From Aspidapion aeneum (Eukaryota; Arthropoda; Insecta; Coleoptera; Brentidae): a stretch of DNA of 64,000 bases. How positions within the stretch are numbered: the first letter of the stretch is position 1; the number at the start of each line of letters is the position of its first letter. This document shows, piece after piece, positions 20,973 through 33,150 of this stretch. The position numbers and the translations under genes were made by a program. The stretch covers positions 56,070,608 through 56,134,607 of the forward strand of contig OY755044.1 of NCBI GenBank assembly GCA_963576565.1, given 5' to 3'. The notes under the pieces were generated by a model. It was not told the DNA's origin. It searched no databases and saw only the letters and a program-made list of their open reading frames with translations.

Positions 20973-21963
20973 AAATTAATATTTCAAGATTATGTTTCGA
21001 ATACTTAGAAGTATCGGTCTTAACTTTATTTTTCGTTTGAACAGTTGGTTCAATTTTTGAAAACTTCATTGCAAGTTTATCCCGAGTTTCATTTTTATGA
21101 AAGACTTCATCGGTGTTAGTAAGTATCATGGGGGGTTCCTTTTTTTTATTTATTTTCTCCAGATTTTCTTCCTTTTGTTTATTAAATTTTTCATTTAAAT
21201 TTTGATATGTATTTTTGAGTTTGTTTTTATGATCTGAAACATATTTAGAAACAATATCTTTTTCCTGGATATCATAAGGATCTTTAGTTTCAAAATGACC
21301 TGTGACAATTTCAAATGGAGTAAAATTTGTTCAAGAATGTACGGAGTTATTGTAATGGAGTAATGTATATTTTACTAGATTGTTAAGTGGCTCTTTTGGA
21401 TTAGTTTGTATTTTTGTTCGTATGTTTCCTAACAAAGTTGAATGAAATCTTTCAATGTAACTATTAGAATTTGGATTTTTGGGTGTTGTGTAATGGATTA
21501 TAACTTTATGTAATTTACAAAAGTCAACGAATAGTTTATTGTCTAATTCTTTTCCTCCATCACAGGTTATATAATGAGGTACTCCGTAATGTGAAAAAAA
21601 AGTTAATAGAGCATCCAAAATATTCACAGAATTTGCTCCTTCTATGGGATGGGCTTGACTAAATTTTGAAAAGGTATCAATTATTGTCAAATATTTTTGT
21701 TTAGATATTGACAAGGTATCAAGGTGAACTTTTTCAAATGGTTTAGACCCTATTGGTATTGGTTGGTATTCAAAATTATTTGGTTTTCTTTCATATTTAG
21801 CCTTTTGACAGATATTACATTTGTTGATGTAGTTAATAACATCTTTATCCATATTTAGCCAATAGTAATTTCTTTTTAGTGGCTCTAATGTGGTTTGTAT
21901 ACCTCTATGTCCAGTTTTATAAACATGATGATAGTTTATGTTATCTTCTCTTTCATTATCCAT
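20973..21963 (-). pseudogene. pol: Errantivirus integrase domain of pol
   Basis: The N-terminal zinc motif is visible as HHVYKTGHRG followed by CNICQKAK (HHCC). The core shows the catalytic acidic residues in VHLDTL, ITCDGGKEL and NSYIERFHST (D, D, E). The open stretch runs 21331-21963. A TGA at 21328-21330 breaks the frame, but the same frame continues (TNFTPFEIVTGH) to about 20973 as a lysine-rich C-terminal tail. A frameshift separates it from RNase H at about 21963-22000. Integrase would insert the cDNA into host DNA. Confidence 0.85.
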
Positions 21964-21999
21964 CCTTACATCGGTTAAGAATTTCGAACATATTATTAG

Positions 22000-23728
22000 T
22001 CATAAATGTAAATTTAATAATTTTTCTTGTAAGTATGTTATAAAAAACCTTTCATTTTCTTTATTATGAAAATGCAAATAATAATTTGAATTTGGTTTTA
22101 AACTAGCTATGAATTCTTGAACATCTTCAACAAAATTTCTTCTTCTTAGGTTTATATAAAATCTTTGGTTTTTAAAAACTTTTTCCTTAATACAAGTTGG
22201 TGTTGGAAATGAGTCAGTGATTTTAATTATCATATGGTTTGAGTGATAGTTTAAAAGTTTTTCCGAATAAGGTAAAGATAAGATTGGCATTTCTTGCAAT
22301 GAGTGCACCGTAGATGTATAAACTTCATTTCTTATCATTTGGTTTGCCATTATGTCATTTAAAAATTTCTCAATTTCCAAATCTATATCACCTGATTCAT
22401 TACAGAGAGAATCAATTTCCTGTTGATCAGTGGGCTTTTTAGATAGAGTATCTACTATTTTATATTCTTTTCCTGCAATATATTCCGTTTTAAAATCGTA
22501 TTCAGATAAAAGCAGCTTCCATCTTATTAGATTAGAATTTGGTTCTTTCAGGTTTTCTAACCATACGGGGGGCTTGTGATCTGTGTGTATTATAAAAGAT
22601 CTTCCAAATAAATAAGGTTGAAAATATTTAACCGCCCACACTATAGCTAGTAATTCTTTTTCTGTGGTTGAGTAATTTACTTCATTAGGATTTAGTGTAC
22701 GGCTAGCAAACAAATCGGTTTACCATCTTGAGTTAGCACAGCACCAAGTGCAAATTTGCTAGCATCTGTAGTTAAATGAAATATCTTTGAAAAATCTGGT
22801 TTTACTAAAATTGGATCGTTACATAAAAGATTTTTACAATTTTCAAAAGCTAGTAAGAACTCTTTGGTGTGTTCTACATTTTTGCCTTTTCTTAAACAAT
22901 TTGTTAACGGTTTTGTTATCTTTGCCAAATTATTGATAAACTTTCTATAAAATCCTATCATTCCTAAAAAGCTTTTTATTTGTTTGTGAGTTTTTGGTAT
23001 TGAGAAGTTTCTTATTGCTTCGATTTTTGCAGGATTGGGGAAAATACCTTCTTCTGAATCAACGTCACCCAAAAATTCTGTTTCTCGTTTTAAAAATTCA
23101 CTTTTATCCAACTGAACTTTTAAATTATGATTTTCAAATGCTTTGAATATTTTCCTTAGATTTTGAATATGTTCTTCTAGACTTGTTGAGAATAAAATCA
23201 CATCATCCATAGGCAAATTTGGTTAATATATTCTTTTAGGACTTCGTTGATCATTCTTTGAAAAGTTGAAGGCGCATTTCTCAGACCAAATGGCATTCGT
23301 AAAAATTCAAAATGATCTTTATCTGTTAAGAATGCAGTTTTCTTAATACTGTCTTTATGCATTTTTATTTGATGGACACCGTTCGCAAGATCCAAAGTTG
23401 TGAAATACTGAGCTTTTCCTAATTTATCCAAAATTTCTTTGATGTTTGGAATTGGATATCTATCTTGAATGGTTTTATTGTTAAGTTTTTTATAATCAAT
23501 CACGATCCCCCATTTTTGAATTCCAGAAGCATCAGGCTTCTTGGAAACTATCCAGATTGTGCTTGACCATGGACTTGCACTACTTTGGATTATGTTGTCC
23601 TCTAACATTTGTCGAATTTGTTGCCTAACTTCTTGTTTATGAACGTCAGGGAAACGATAAGATTTTGTAAATATCGGTTCTTCATCAACAGTTCTAATTA
23701 AATGTTGTGTTTGCTTAGTACTGGACAA
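22000..23728 (-). pseudogene. pol: Errantivirus reverse transcriptase and RNase H of pol
   Basis: The RT spans 22700-23728, with FTTLDLANGVHQIKM, FEFLRMPFGLRNAPSTFQRM, and the active-site block reduced to PMDDVILFS at about 23190-23216. A small deletion there shifts the frame, so the usual YLDD context is lost. The connection and RNase H follow (FASRTLNPNEVNYSTTEKEL, then IHTDHKPPVWL). Another frameshift falls at about 22700, so the region is in three open pieces: 23198-23728, 22692-23216 and 22000-22713. A TAG near 23743 separates it from upstream pol. Confidence 0.87.
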
Positions 23729-23774
23729 AGGTTGGTCAGGAAACTAAAATACGGTGTAGAATTTTTTGCATACT

Positions 23775-24489
23775 TTAGTTATGTTTTCTCTTTCTTCTTG
23801 ATTTAAATGATCCAATCTTAAAAGGTTTTTCAATTTGATTTTCATGGACACAGGCAAATTTATTTTTATTGTCTACTTCTAGTGGTTCAAATTCTTGCAA
23901 CGAATATACTGGTAGTGGTTTTTCTAAACCCACATTGTGAATTTCTACAATGCCTTGTCCATTTTTTACATTTGTAATACAATCAGGTATGTAGCAGTGT
24001 GAATTAATGTTCATTTCTGGAATGTAATATATACCATCGGAATAGGCATTTATTGGAACTTTAATTCTATATATTTCATTATCTCCGATTGATATATTAT
24101 GACAGTCATAATCAGAAGGAGCGCACTGAAGAACTGGTATGGAAATGTTATTTTTCTTTAAATAACCTTCTTGAAAGTTCCAATTAAAACCTAAGTTTCT
24201 CAAATCACGAAAACTGATTAAGCCATCAAAGAATCTATGAAAGTCAAATACTGTAAATAAAATATTTGCTTTAGAATTAAATTATTGGAACTACTACTTC
24301 ATATTTTGTATTTTGTTGACCACATGAAGTTTTAATTTTGTTAGGTTTTATGGTTATGTATTTTGAAAAATAATTTTTTGCTAAATCTGGATGTATTATA
24401 GGGATATGACTTTCCGAATCTAGAAGAAATTTTAAAGGTTTGTTTCCATATCCTTCAATTTTAATATATGTTAAATTTTCTGTTATCAA
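23775..24489 (-). pseudogene. pol: Errantivirus protease and protease-RT linker of pol
   Basis: The piece at 24277-24489 reads GNKPLKFLLDSESHIPII. It is placed and shaped like the retroviral aspartic protease active site, but DSE stands where DTG or DSG is expected. The piece at 23775-24203 is the linker before the RT (IPVLQCAPSDYDC, then PLPVYSLQEFEPLE). A frameshift lies near 23820. The missing active-site glycine suggests an inactive protease. Confidence 0.65.
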
Positions 24490-24501
24490 TATAATTTAGT
24501 T

Positions 24502-24684
24502 CTAGGTTTGACTCGTCTTCGAGGCTGCTACACAAAAATTTGGATCACTGTTTTGTTCTTGATTATCATTTATTGAAATATCATCAAAGGCATTTGTGTC
24601 AATTGGTTCACCAAAATATTCATTAAAATCAATCTCTTGATTGTAAGTATATTGTGGTTCCATATAAGAACAATTTACATTCAT
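24502..24684 (-). pseudogene. Errantivirus gag end or pol start, fragment
   Basis: A 60-codon acidic, asparagine-rich frame (NEYFGEPIDTNAFDDISIND) directly upstream of the protease. Its position suggests the gag-pol junction. No zinc knuckle or capsid motif is seen. It is cut off upstream by BEL copy 1. Confidence 0.45.
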
Positions 24685-24709
24685 TTTAGAGATGCGCTTC
24701 CGAACATTC

Positions 24710-25183
24710 TGTTAGCTCCCGCTAAATTTCGCGGTTGTTTATATATATTTTTAAAACCACACAATTGTATGAAGGACAAAGCGCATTTCGCGTATTTGGA
24801 CATGCGCCCCAACAACCAGTGAGATCCTTGTCGACCGCCTCGAGAAAATGGCGTGTTAATTTCGTTCTCCAACTATTTCAAATATCTACACCTGAAAGTG
24901 CTCGATTTTTGTGTACTGAAGCATAGAACTAGAAACTTCAGCCCTTCAGCTACGTGGTGACATCATTAGATCCAATCAGGGGCCCCTTAGAACGTGGAGA
25001 AAGGGGCTGCAAAACTGGTGAGTGCATTTGTATCTGATTACCGTTGTGTGACACCAATATTTTACCTATGGACGTTTGATTATTTCGTAATTTCATATCA
25101 ATATATTTATGTTTGCTCGCGCTTTCAATAATTAAATATTTACAGTCCATTGCATTTATCGTTTTTCTTACCGCGAGCTAACA
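24710..25183 (+). repeat. BEL copy 1, 5' LTR
   Basis: Starts TGTTAGCTCCCGC and ends GAGCTAACA, a TG...CA LTR with inverted tips; 474 bp. The sequence just inside (TAAGTGCTCCTTCGACC) is shared by all copies and does not start with the usual TGG primer-site bases. Confidence 0.9.
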
Positions 25184-25563
25184 TAAGTGCTCCTTCGACC
25201 GAATTAATTATTTAAAATAATAAATCCATACGACGGTATTAATAATTATTTTCACGCCAAGCCAAACAAGGCGGCCTTGAATTGTTTCGCATCGTATTTG
25301 CAACAAGAGAAAGTCGTCGGTGTGGTGCAGCGCAGTGCACGTGTCTACCGCGTGGTATAAACAAAGCGAAGGAATCAAAACAAAACAAACATTTCTCATT
25401 TATGTTAGGATGTTTCATATCATTTCGATATTTAAAATAATTTTCATCAATTGCGATAAATTAGTGCATATTTTCGACAATTCGTCATTTTTCTATTTCA
25501 GAAGCATTAATTTAGCGTTAATTGTATATTTACCGACAATTTCGTCATTTCAAAGGTAAAATC
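25184..25563 (+). other. BEL copy 1 leader
   Basis: Untranslated leader before gag. TTTTTCTATTTCAG at 25490-25502 looks like a splice acceptor and is conserved in copies 2 and 3; its use is unknown. Confidence 0.5.
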
Positions 25564-28500
25564 ATGTCTGTCAAAAAAGCCGTACAAAAACGCAAGGGTT
25601 TTTTATCTGCGATCACCGAGTGTTATGTGTTGTCACAGACCGCGGAAAAGGATGAAAAAGCGAGAAACGAGTTTCAAGTGAGGTATTCCGATTTGGATGA
25701 AACCTTCGATAAATGCATGCTGGCACATAATGACGTCATTATGTTGATAGACGACTCGGACGACGAGGAGTTTAAAACACAGGATGCGATCCTTTCAGAA
25801 GCTCGTAAATATTTTTATGCGTGTAAGAAGGTTTACTCTAAAATATTTCCGGTTGAGGCCCCAACCCTTTCGGGATCATATGTTCGACAAAACGAATCTG
25901 AAACTCCAAAACTCAAAGAGTTAGGTATTCCCATATTCCGAGGTGATAAAAAATTATGGCCAAGCTTTTTCGATCTTTTTAATAACATTATAGATCAAAA
26001 TCAAAGTCTAAGTAACGTCCGAAAACTTCAATATTTATTTTCATATATCGAGGATGAGCCTTTAAAATTGATATCGGGGATTAGCTTATCTGATCAAAAT
26101 TATAAAATTTCTTATGACAAATTAGTCAACAGATATCAAAACAAGCGAGATCTCGCAAATGATGCTTTAAGTTCAATTATGAACTCCACCTTAAAAAACG
26201 AGTCAGCTAAAGAATTGCGTAATTTAATTGACACCTTTTCTGAATCCCTAGAAATTTTAAAATCACTTAGCTTTGACGTTGACAGTTGGGACTTTATTAT
26301 TTTTTTCATTTTGTTAGAAAAATTGGATATTCCGACGCGTTCAAATTTCGAAATGAGTCACGCCAATACTAATACCGAAATTCCCACTTTTCAGTCACAT
26401 TTTTAATTTCTAGAAAAAAGATGTAAAGTTTTGGAATCACTTCCTCAATCAACAGCACCCAAAAAGGTGCCTATCTATCAAAAATCAAATTCTATGCAAA
26501 ATCAGTCTGGGCAAAAGCCTACCTATCAAAATTCAAATTCTATGCGAAATCAGTTTGGGCAAAAGCCTACCTATAAATCATCCAATTCGCCTTTTATAGG
26601 ACTGGCTGGCACCTCAACTAATTCAAGTACGGGAATAAAATGTTTCCGGTGTAATCAAGGTCACGTGCTTTCGAAATGTCAAACATTTCTTGACCTCTCA
26701 CCTATCGATCGCCTATCTTTCGTCAAGCAGAAAAAATTATGTCTAGCGTGTTTTCATCCCTTGCATGGTGTAGATACGTGCAAATCAAAATATTCATGCA
26801 GGACTTGCAATAGTAAAAGGCACCACACTTTAACTTATATCTTAGAAACTAATCAAGAGTCTGGAAGCCAAGATACTAGTCCTGTCATTCACACACCACC
26901 TGTCAATAATCTTCATGTGTCATTAAATGCCTCAGGACCTTCAAGTACCTTTCTTTTATGCACCGCCATAATAGATGTTATGGACGGTTGCGGAAATTTT
27001 CAATCTGTAAGGGCACTGCTTGATTCTGGATCACAGACAGGATTCATCAGTGAAAAGTGTATTCAGCGTCTTAATCTTCCTAGGCGAAGTTACACCACTG
27101 AAATATTCGGATTAAATCAGATGTCTTCTTTTACTTCCAAAGGGCTCGTTCAATGTCACATTAAGCCACAAGGACAAGTCACTCCTTTACTTAATTTCGA
27201 AGCAATTGTTGTTCCACAACTATGTTCCAATATGCCTACATTCTCTTTGAACGATAATCAGTGGAAACACTTGGAAAACCTTAAACTTGCCGACCCATCT
27301 TATTTCAAATCTAGACCTGTGGACCTGGTTATTGGTTGCGAGCTATTCGCACAGATATTCAAGGAGGGCAGGGTTCTTGGACAGGTAGGGCAGCCTTCAG
27401 CCCTTGAAACTATCTTTGGCTGGGTCGTCATGGGAAAGGTTGACGAAGAAGGTAGTCTTACGGAACGAACCAGTTGTTTTTTAACGAGTCATTCACCTCC
27501 TTTAGAGGTCATTCTCCCTAGGTTTTGGGAAATCGAACATTTGCCTTAAAAACAAATCTTATCAAAGGAAGAAAAACAGGCAGAATCAATTTTTACTGCT
27601 AGTGTAGTACGGCAACCGAGCGGTAGATTCATGGTAGATATTCCGTTAAAAGATAAAATAAACCCTGACTTAGGAAATACTTATCCGCAAGCTTATCGTA
27701 GATTTTTACTTCTAGAAAATAGATTAATCAAAAATCCTGATCTGTACACTGCCTATTCAAGTTTCATGCAAGACTATATTGATTCTAATCATATAAGTTT
27801 AGTTGTATCTAGTCAACCAAAGGTCGACGTATCGTGTTTTTTAGCACATCATTGCGTACTAAAGCCGGAAAGTTTAAGTACAAAATTAAGGGTAGTCTGG
27901 GATTGTTCGGCAGTCACCCCAAAAAATATTAGTCTCAATGACACATTGTTATCTGGACCGAAACTTCAAAAGGATATTGCTTCTTTAGTCCTTACGTTTC
28001 GTCTTAATCCTATTGCCTACATTGCTGACATCAAACAGATGTTCCGTCAAGTCCTTATCAATCCTTATCACCGTCCTTATCAAAGGATATTGTGGAGGTT
28101 TTCTCCACATGACCCACTTTCAGTGTGGGAACTTTCTACTGTCACTTTTGGCATGACATGCTCACCTTTTCTAGCCATGCGTATCTTAAATGAGCTGGCA
28201 GAGAGAGAAAAGGAACGTTTTCCTATGGCTAGTACTGTTCTAAAAACGTCAATCTATATCGACGATATCTTGGGAACTAGCCCTTCGCTTTCTGAAGCTC
28301 TCTCCCTTCAAACAGAACTCAATTATTTGTTGAAGTCGGGAGGATTTGAACTTAAAAAATGGGCAAGCAATTGTCCTGAGTTATTGGCAACATTGCCAAA
28401 GTCCGATCGTCAAATGCCTCTCTCTTTCGACAAGGAGGAACCCCACTTTATCAAAGTTTTAGGACTTCAATGGCATCCAAAAAACGACATTTTTTCTTAT

Positions 28501-30833
28501 TAATGCCGAATGAAGGACAAACCCCCAACCAAACGTTCAATTTTATCTATCATAGGGACAATCTTCGATCCCTTAGGTATTCTTTGTCCCTTGTTGCTAC
28601 AAGCAAAATTTATTTTGCAACAGTTGTGGATATCGAAAATAGGCTGGCACGAAAAACCAGATTCTTCTATCATCGACTCTTGGAATAAACTTCGTTCTGA
28701 ATTCCCGCTTCTTTCCAATTTTCAATTACCCCGACAAATCAAACTGTCACAAACCAATACCTGTCAAATCATCGGCTTCTGTGACGCTTCAATTCGAGGA
28801 TACGCAGGCGTCATATATTTTCGTGTAGAAGAGGAAAACAATATATCTGTTTCTCTCATATCTGCAAAATCTAGGGTCGCGCCTATAAAGTCACAAACTT
28901 TGGCTAGGCTAGAACTCCTAGGCGCATTTCTTTTAAGCGAATTAATTGACTTCGTTTTATCTAGCTATGAAGGAAAAATAACTTTTACAAATATCGTTAC
29001 TTTCTGCGATTCGCAAGTCGTATTGCACTAGCTTTCATCCCCTCCTAATCGCTGGTAAACCTTTGTTGGAAATCGAGTCAGTAGAATCCAAGAAATCATT
29101 CCCTCAAACTCGTGGCGCTACATTCCTTCTGCTTTGAATGCAGCCGATATTGCGTCACGAGGGGCCACCCCTTCACAGCTCATGTCACATGACATGTGGT
29201 GGAACGCACCGTCGTTTTTGTGGTCTCCCGAAAACGAATGGCCCGATTTTCATAAATCAAAAATGCCGATTGATTTCGGAGATATTAATCTGGAGGAAAA
29301 GCCAAAGGTCTGTTGCAATGCGATAATTGACGTTAACTTCTTAGATCAGCTTCTTATCAAATATTCATCTATATCAAAAATTCAACGTATCATTTGTTAT
29401 GTCCTTCGAATAGTAAACCTTTTTCAAAACCATTCCTATCAAAAACCCACTAAGCCGCCGGACCAAAACGTTATTTTTGAGAATATTGTTTTTCCTACCA
29501 CCGGTGAGATGCAAAGTGCGTTACACCTTCTTATCAAACGCGTTCAAGGTTCTTGTTTTTCTGAGCTTTTTTCCGCGTTATCTAAGGATAAACCAATACC
29601 GAAACTTTTGCGAAAACTTTCACCTTTTCTTGATAAGAATAATATCATTAGAGTCGGTGGCAGATTAGAAAAATCTGACCTTTTGTCTTATTCTGCAAAA
29701 CACCCCGTCTTACTTTCGAGTAACCATCGTTTAACTACTCTTCTTATCGAGTCCACTCATCGACAATACCTTGATCCTGGGTTTAAAACATTACATAATC
29801 TGCTTTTACAGCAATTTTGGATATTATCTTCCAGACGGGCAATTCAAAGAACCATATCCAAGTGTTTGCAATGTTTTAGAATCAACCCTAAACCCTATAG
29901 ACCGCCCATAATGAGTTTACTTCCCGCTCATCGAATCAATCAACTTAAACCTTTTTCGAGTGTAGCTATCGACTTTTGTGGACCTTTCCTTGTGATTCCT
30001 CATCGTTACCGTGGTTGTAAAGCTTTCAAATCGTATGTCTGTGTGTTTGTCTGTACGGCTACACATTGCGTGCATTTGGAATTAACCATGGAACTGTCCA
30101 CCAAAGGGTTCGTAGGTGCATTCCATCGATTCATTTCCAGACGTGGAAGCGTGACGCAATGCTGGTCAGATCAGGGCAGTAATTTTATAGAGTTTCGTAA
30201 CCAATTACTTGATTACGCAAGAAGTGCGTCCACCAGACTTTCTATTCGTTGGCATCTGGGACCTCCTCTTAGTCCACATTTCAATGGCCTGGCAGAAGCT
30301 GGCGTCAAAAGTTTTAAAACTCACTTTGTTCGAGTTGTCGGCGACCAGAAGTTGTCTATCATGGAAATGTCCACCCTTACATGTCGCATAGAAGCTGTAC
30401 TTCGGTTCGCTCTTTATCTCCTGCCTCTTCCGACCCACATGATCTTCAACCTCTTACCCCTGGGCATTTTTTGACCCTTGAACCCCTTAATTCAGAAATT
30501 CCGGAGTCAGATTTGTCCGAGGTTCCCCTAAATCGGCTCTCGAGATGACAACTAATCCAAAAACTACATAATGATTTTTGGAAACGGTATTCTATAGAGT
30601 ATTTGCATACGCTACAACAGCGACACAAGTGGGCTGATTCGTCCCCAAATATCAAATTAAATGATTTGGTCATCATAACAAGTGATCACATTCAATCGCC
30701 TTTGAAATGGCCGGTCGGTCGGGTCATCGAACTGCATCCCGGCGGGGATGGTCAGGTGCGTGTTGCGACGGTACAAACGGTTACCGGTGTTTATAAGCAG
30801 CCAGTTGTAAAACTGTGCCTCTTGCCAAATTAA
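25564..30833 (+). pseudogene. gag-pol: BEL/Pao gag-pol polyprotein, copy 1
   Basis: One frame starting at the ATG before SVKKAVQKRKGF. In order: gag; short PTYQ-SNSM-NQFGQK repeats; zinc knuckle CFRCNQGHVLSKC (about 26639-26677) and a second Cys/His cluster; aspartic protease DSGSQTGF (27022-27045); RT with YIADIKQMFRQ and the active site YIDDIL (28255-28272); RNase H with GFCDAS, LARLELLGA and TFCDSQ; integrase with an H-H-C-C finger (KCLQCF), AIDFCGPF, SDQGSNF and AEAGVKSFK; and a C-terminal domain ending KLCLLPN. In-frame stops are at 26404, 27547, 28501, 29029 and 29056. A frameshift lies near 30405 and another stop near 30546. Most look like single base changes compared with copies 2 and 3. 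Confidence 0.92.
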
Positions 30834-31067
30834 AAGTAATTTTAATTTTCTACCTTTTACCGGGTATTACAATAGGTTTTTTTTATTTTTAATATTTTTT
30901 GAATTTTTTGTTTGTTTGTTTTGCCTCTTTTCGGGATTTCGTTATCTCTAAATAAACTTACGATACTTATCTGTTTTCATTCATTTATATTTAACGGTCG
31001 ATTATTTTTCTTATATCTATATCTGTCCGGTTGAGATTCTAAAATTGTGTGTTTTGGAGGGCAGTTA

Positions 31068-31526
31068 TGTTAGCTCCCGCTAAATTTCGCGGTTGTTTAT
31101 ATATATTTTTAAAACCACACAATTGTATGAAGGACAAAGCTCATTTCGCGTATTTGGACATGCGCACCAACAACCAGTGAGATCCTTGTCGACCGCCTCG
31201 AGAAAATGGCGTGTTAATTTCGTTCTCCAACTATTTCAAATATCTACACCTGAAAGTGCTCGATTTTTGTGTACTGAAGCATAGAACTAGAAACTTCAGC
31301 CCTTCAGCTATGTGGTGACATCATTAGATCCAATCAGGGGCCCCTTAGAACGTGGAGAAAGTGGCTGCAAAACTGGTGAGTGCATTTGTATCTGATTACC
31401 GTTGTGTGACACCAATATTTTACCTATGGACGTTTGATTATTTCGTAATTTCATATCAATATATTTATGTTTGCTTGCGCTTTCAATAATTAAATATTTA
31501 CAGTCCATTGCATTTATCGACTAACA
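31068..31526 (+). repeat. BEL copy 1, 3' LTR
   Basis: Same start as the 5' LTR. Near its end about 16 bases present in the 5' LTR are missing, leaving CTAACA at 31521-31526. The purine-rich GGAGGGCAG just upstream is the likely polypurine tract. Confidence 0.88.
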
Positions 31527-31531
31527 CATTC

Positions 31532-33150
31532 AACATTGGATTTTGCTAATAGATAGCGTAGACTAGACATATTTAACGGCATTGTTAGAGATATATTACT
31601 TAAATATTAAATCAAGCAAAACAAATTTTAAACCTATCGAGACTTCGAGCCTCGAGGTAAAACTGGATGATGATTTGTACGTACCATGTAGGTCTTGATT
31701 ACGTGCATTTTAGGTATTATATACGTACCATGTACGTCTGGAATATGTACATTTTACGTTTAATTGAACATACTATGTACGTACCTAGTACGAGTTTTTT
31801 TACGTCCATAGTATGTACATTCGTCCAAAATACGTGCATGGCGATTTAAAACTGTACAAGGAGACATTATGAATGTTTTCAAACATAATTTAAACAAATG
31901 GTTGTTGTCCTGTAACATTAATTTTAGATCTTTATGATTCTTGGAATATAATTGACTATGTAGTAGCACCGCGTTCGAAAAACTATTTTGGTGATAGGGA
32001 CGGATCTTACAAATGCTATCATTATTATCGACAAATTTGCCTCCCTAAAGGAACGAAGAATCAAGTTGTTGTAGAAAAGCTAGATTGCTAAGTGAGTAAT
32101 ATTTATTTTGCCAAAACATTAATTCTAGCTCTTTACTAGCCTCTAAGACACAACCGCCTAACTAAAATTTTTAGGTCTGCGTAGGGCCGTATTATATTTT
32201 TTATCCCATTTGTGTTGCTGAGAAATCTCTTTTAACATACTTTATCGACTATATCGGGGAGGACTAATCCCCTTGTTTCCAACTAGGTATGGCCTTGAGT
32301 CTGCATTTTTAAAATGGTACATTTTGAAAAGTAACTGGCAAAATAATTTTGCCTGGGAATTTCTAGGTGGAATATTTGGTACAACATAACCTAATTTTCG
32401 TTCCTTCAATTAATATAATTCGGATTAAAAATTTGTTCGGAAACATTTTCTTTAAATGGAAAATTGTTTGAAAACATATTCTTCAAATGGAAATTTGTTC
32501 GAAACAATAAAGATTTTATTTTCAAAAAACAATATTTCCTTAAATTCATCGTAAACGTATCCTATCCTGTCCATTGGGAAACTCTTTTAGTGGAAAACGG
32601 CTACGTTGGCGGATTTACGATTTTGGGGCCAAAGTGACATCAAACAAAGAAATATTTTTTTGCGGTTTTTTATTGGCCTGAGCCGAGATCTGCGCCGCAG
32701 ATGAAGTATTTTAAGTTAGTTTTCGTTAATATTTAATTTTAAATGTCGGCTTGGGTGATAATACATTTATCTATATTTTCTTGTATAATTTTGTTTATAT
32801 TTTGAAACTGCTGTTTTATTAGCAAAATAAAATTTCTTTGACAATTCCAATAAAAGAACGGCTTTAACAATTTACCCTTGTATTCTATAGGCCTCAACTT
32901 ATCGACATTATTTAGGGGTGGTAATTTTCATTTTTACTACAGTTAGACCATCTTGACAGGATGAAAAACCATGATGGCCATCTCGAAGTGGTTGCTTAAA
33001 CAAATGATGAATTATATTAAAAAATGAAAAAATTTTTAAAATGGTAATTGAATGTGAGTTTGCCAAACAACATTACAATTTTCTAACCAACGGCGCTTTC
33101 ATAGAGAAAAATATGGACTCCAATTTTCTATCCTTTATACTTATGTATAA
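31532..33150. other. No recognised gene; GTACGTACC-rich repeats at 31670-31850
   Basis: 31672-31850 repeats GTACGTACCATGTA and TACGTGCATTTTA words in both orientations with a period of roughly 54 bp. A 54-codon frame at 31927-32091 (YFGDRDGSYKCYHYYRQ) is flanked by ATTTTAG and GTGAGTAAT, which look like splice sites. It matches no family I know. Confidence 0.4.

Larger units (their letters stand above)
18708..24709 (-). mobile_element. Errantivirus-like Gypsy element with env, 5' part missing
   Basis: On the minus strand the order is protease, RT, RNase H, integrase, env, polypurine tract and 3' LTR, as in insect errantiviruses (Metaviridae). Gag and the 5' LTR are not found. The element stops at 24709, where BEL copy 1 is inserted with a CATTC target duplication. 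I could not recognise its continuation past 31531. Every gene has stops or frameshifts, so the copy is dead. Confidence 0.85.
24710..31526 (+). mobile_element. BEL/Pao LTR retrotransposon, copy 1
   Basis: A complete but broken element of 6817 bp with both LTRs and the 5-bp target duplication CATTC (24705-24709 and 31527-31531). A single gag-pol frame lies between. I count about five base differences between the LTRs plus a short deletion near the end of the 3' LTR, so it is the younger of the two complete copies. Confidence 0.92.
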
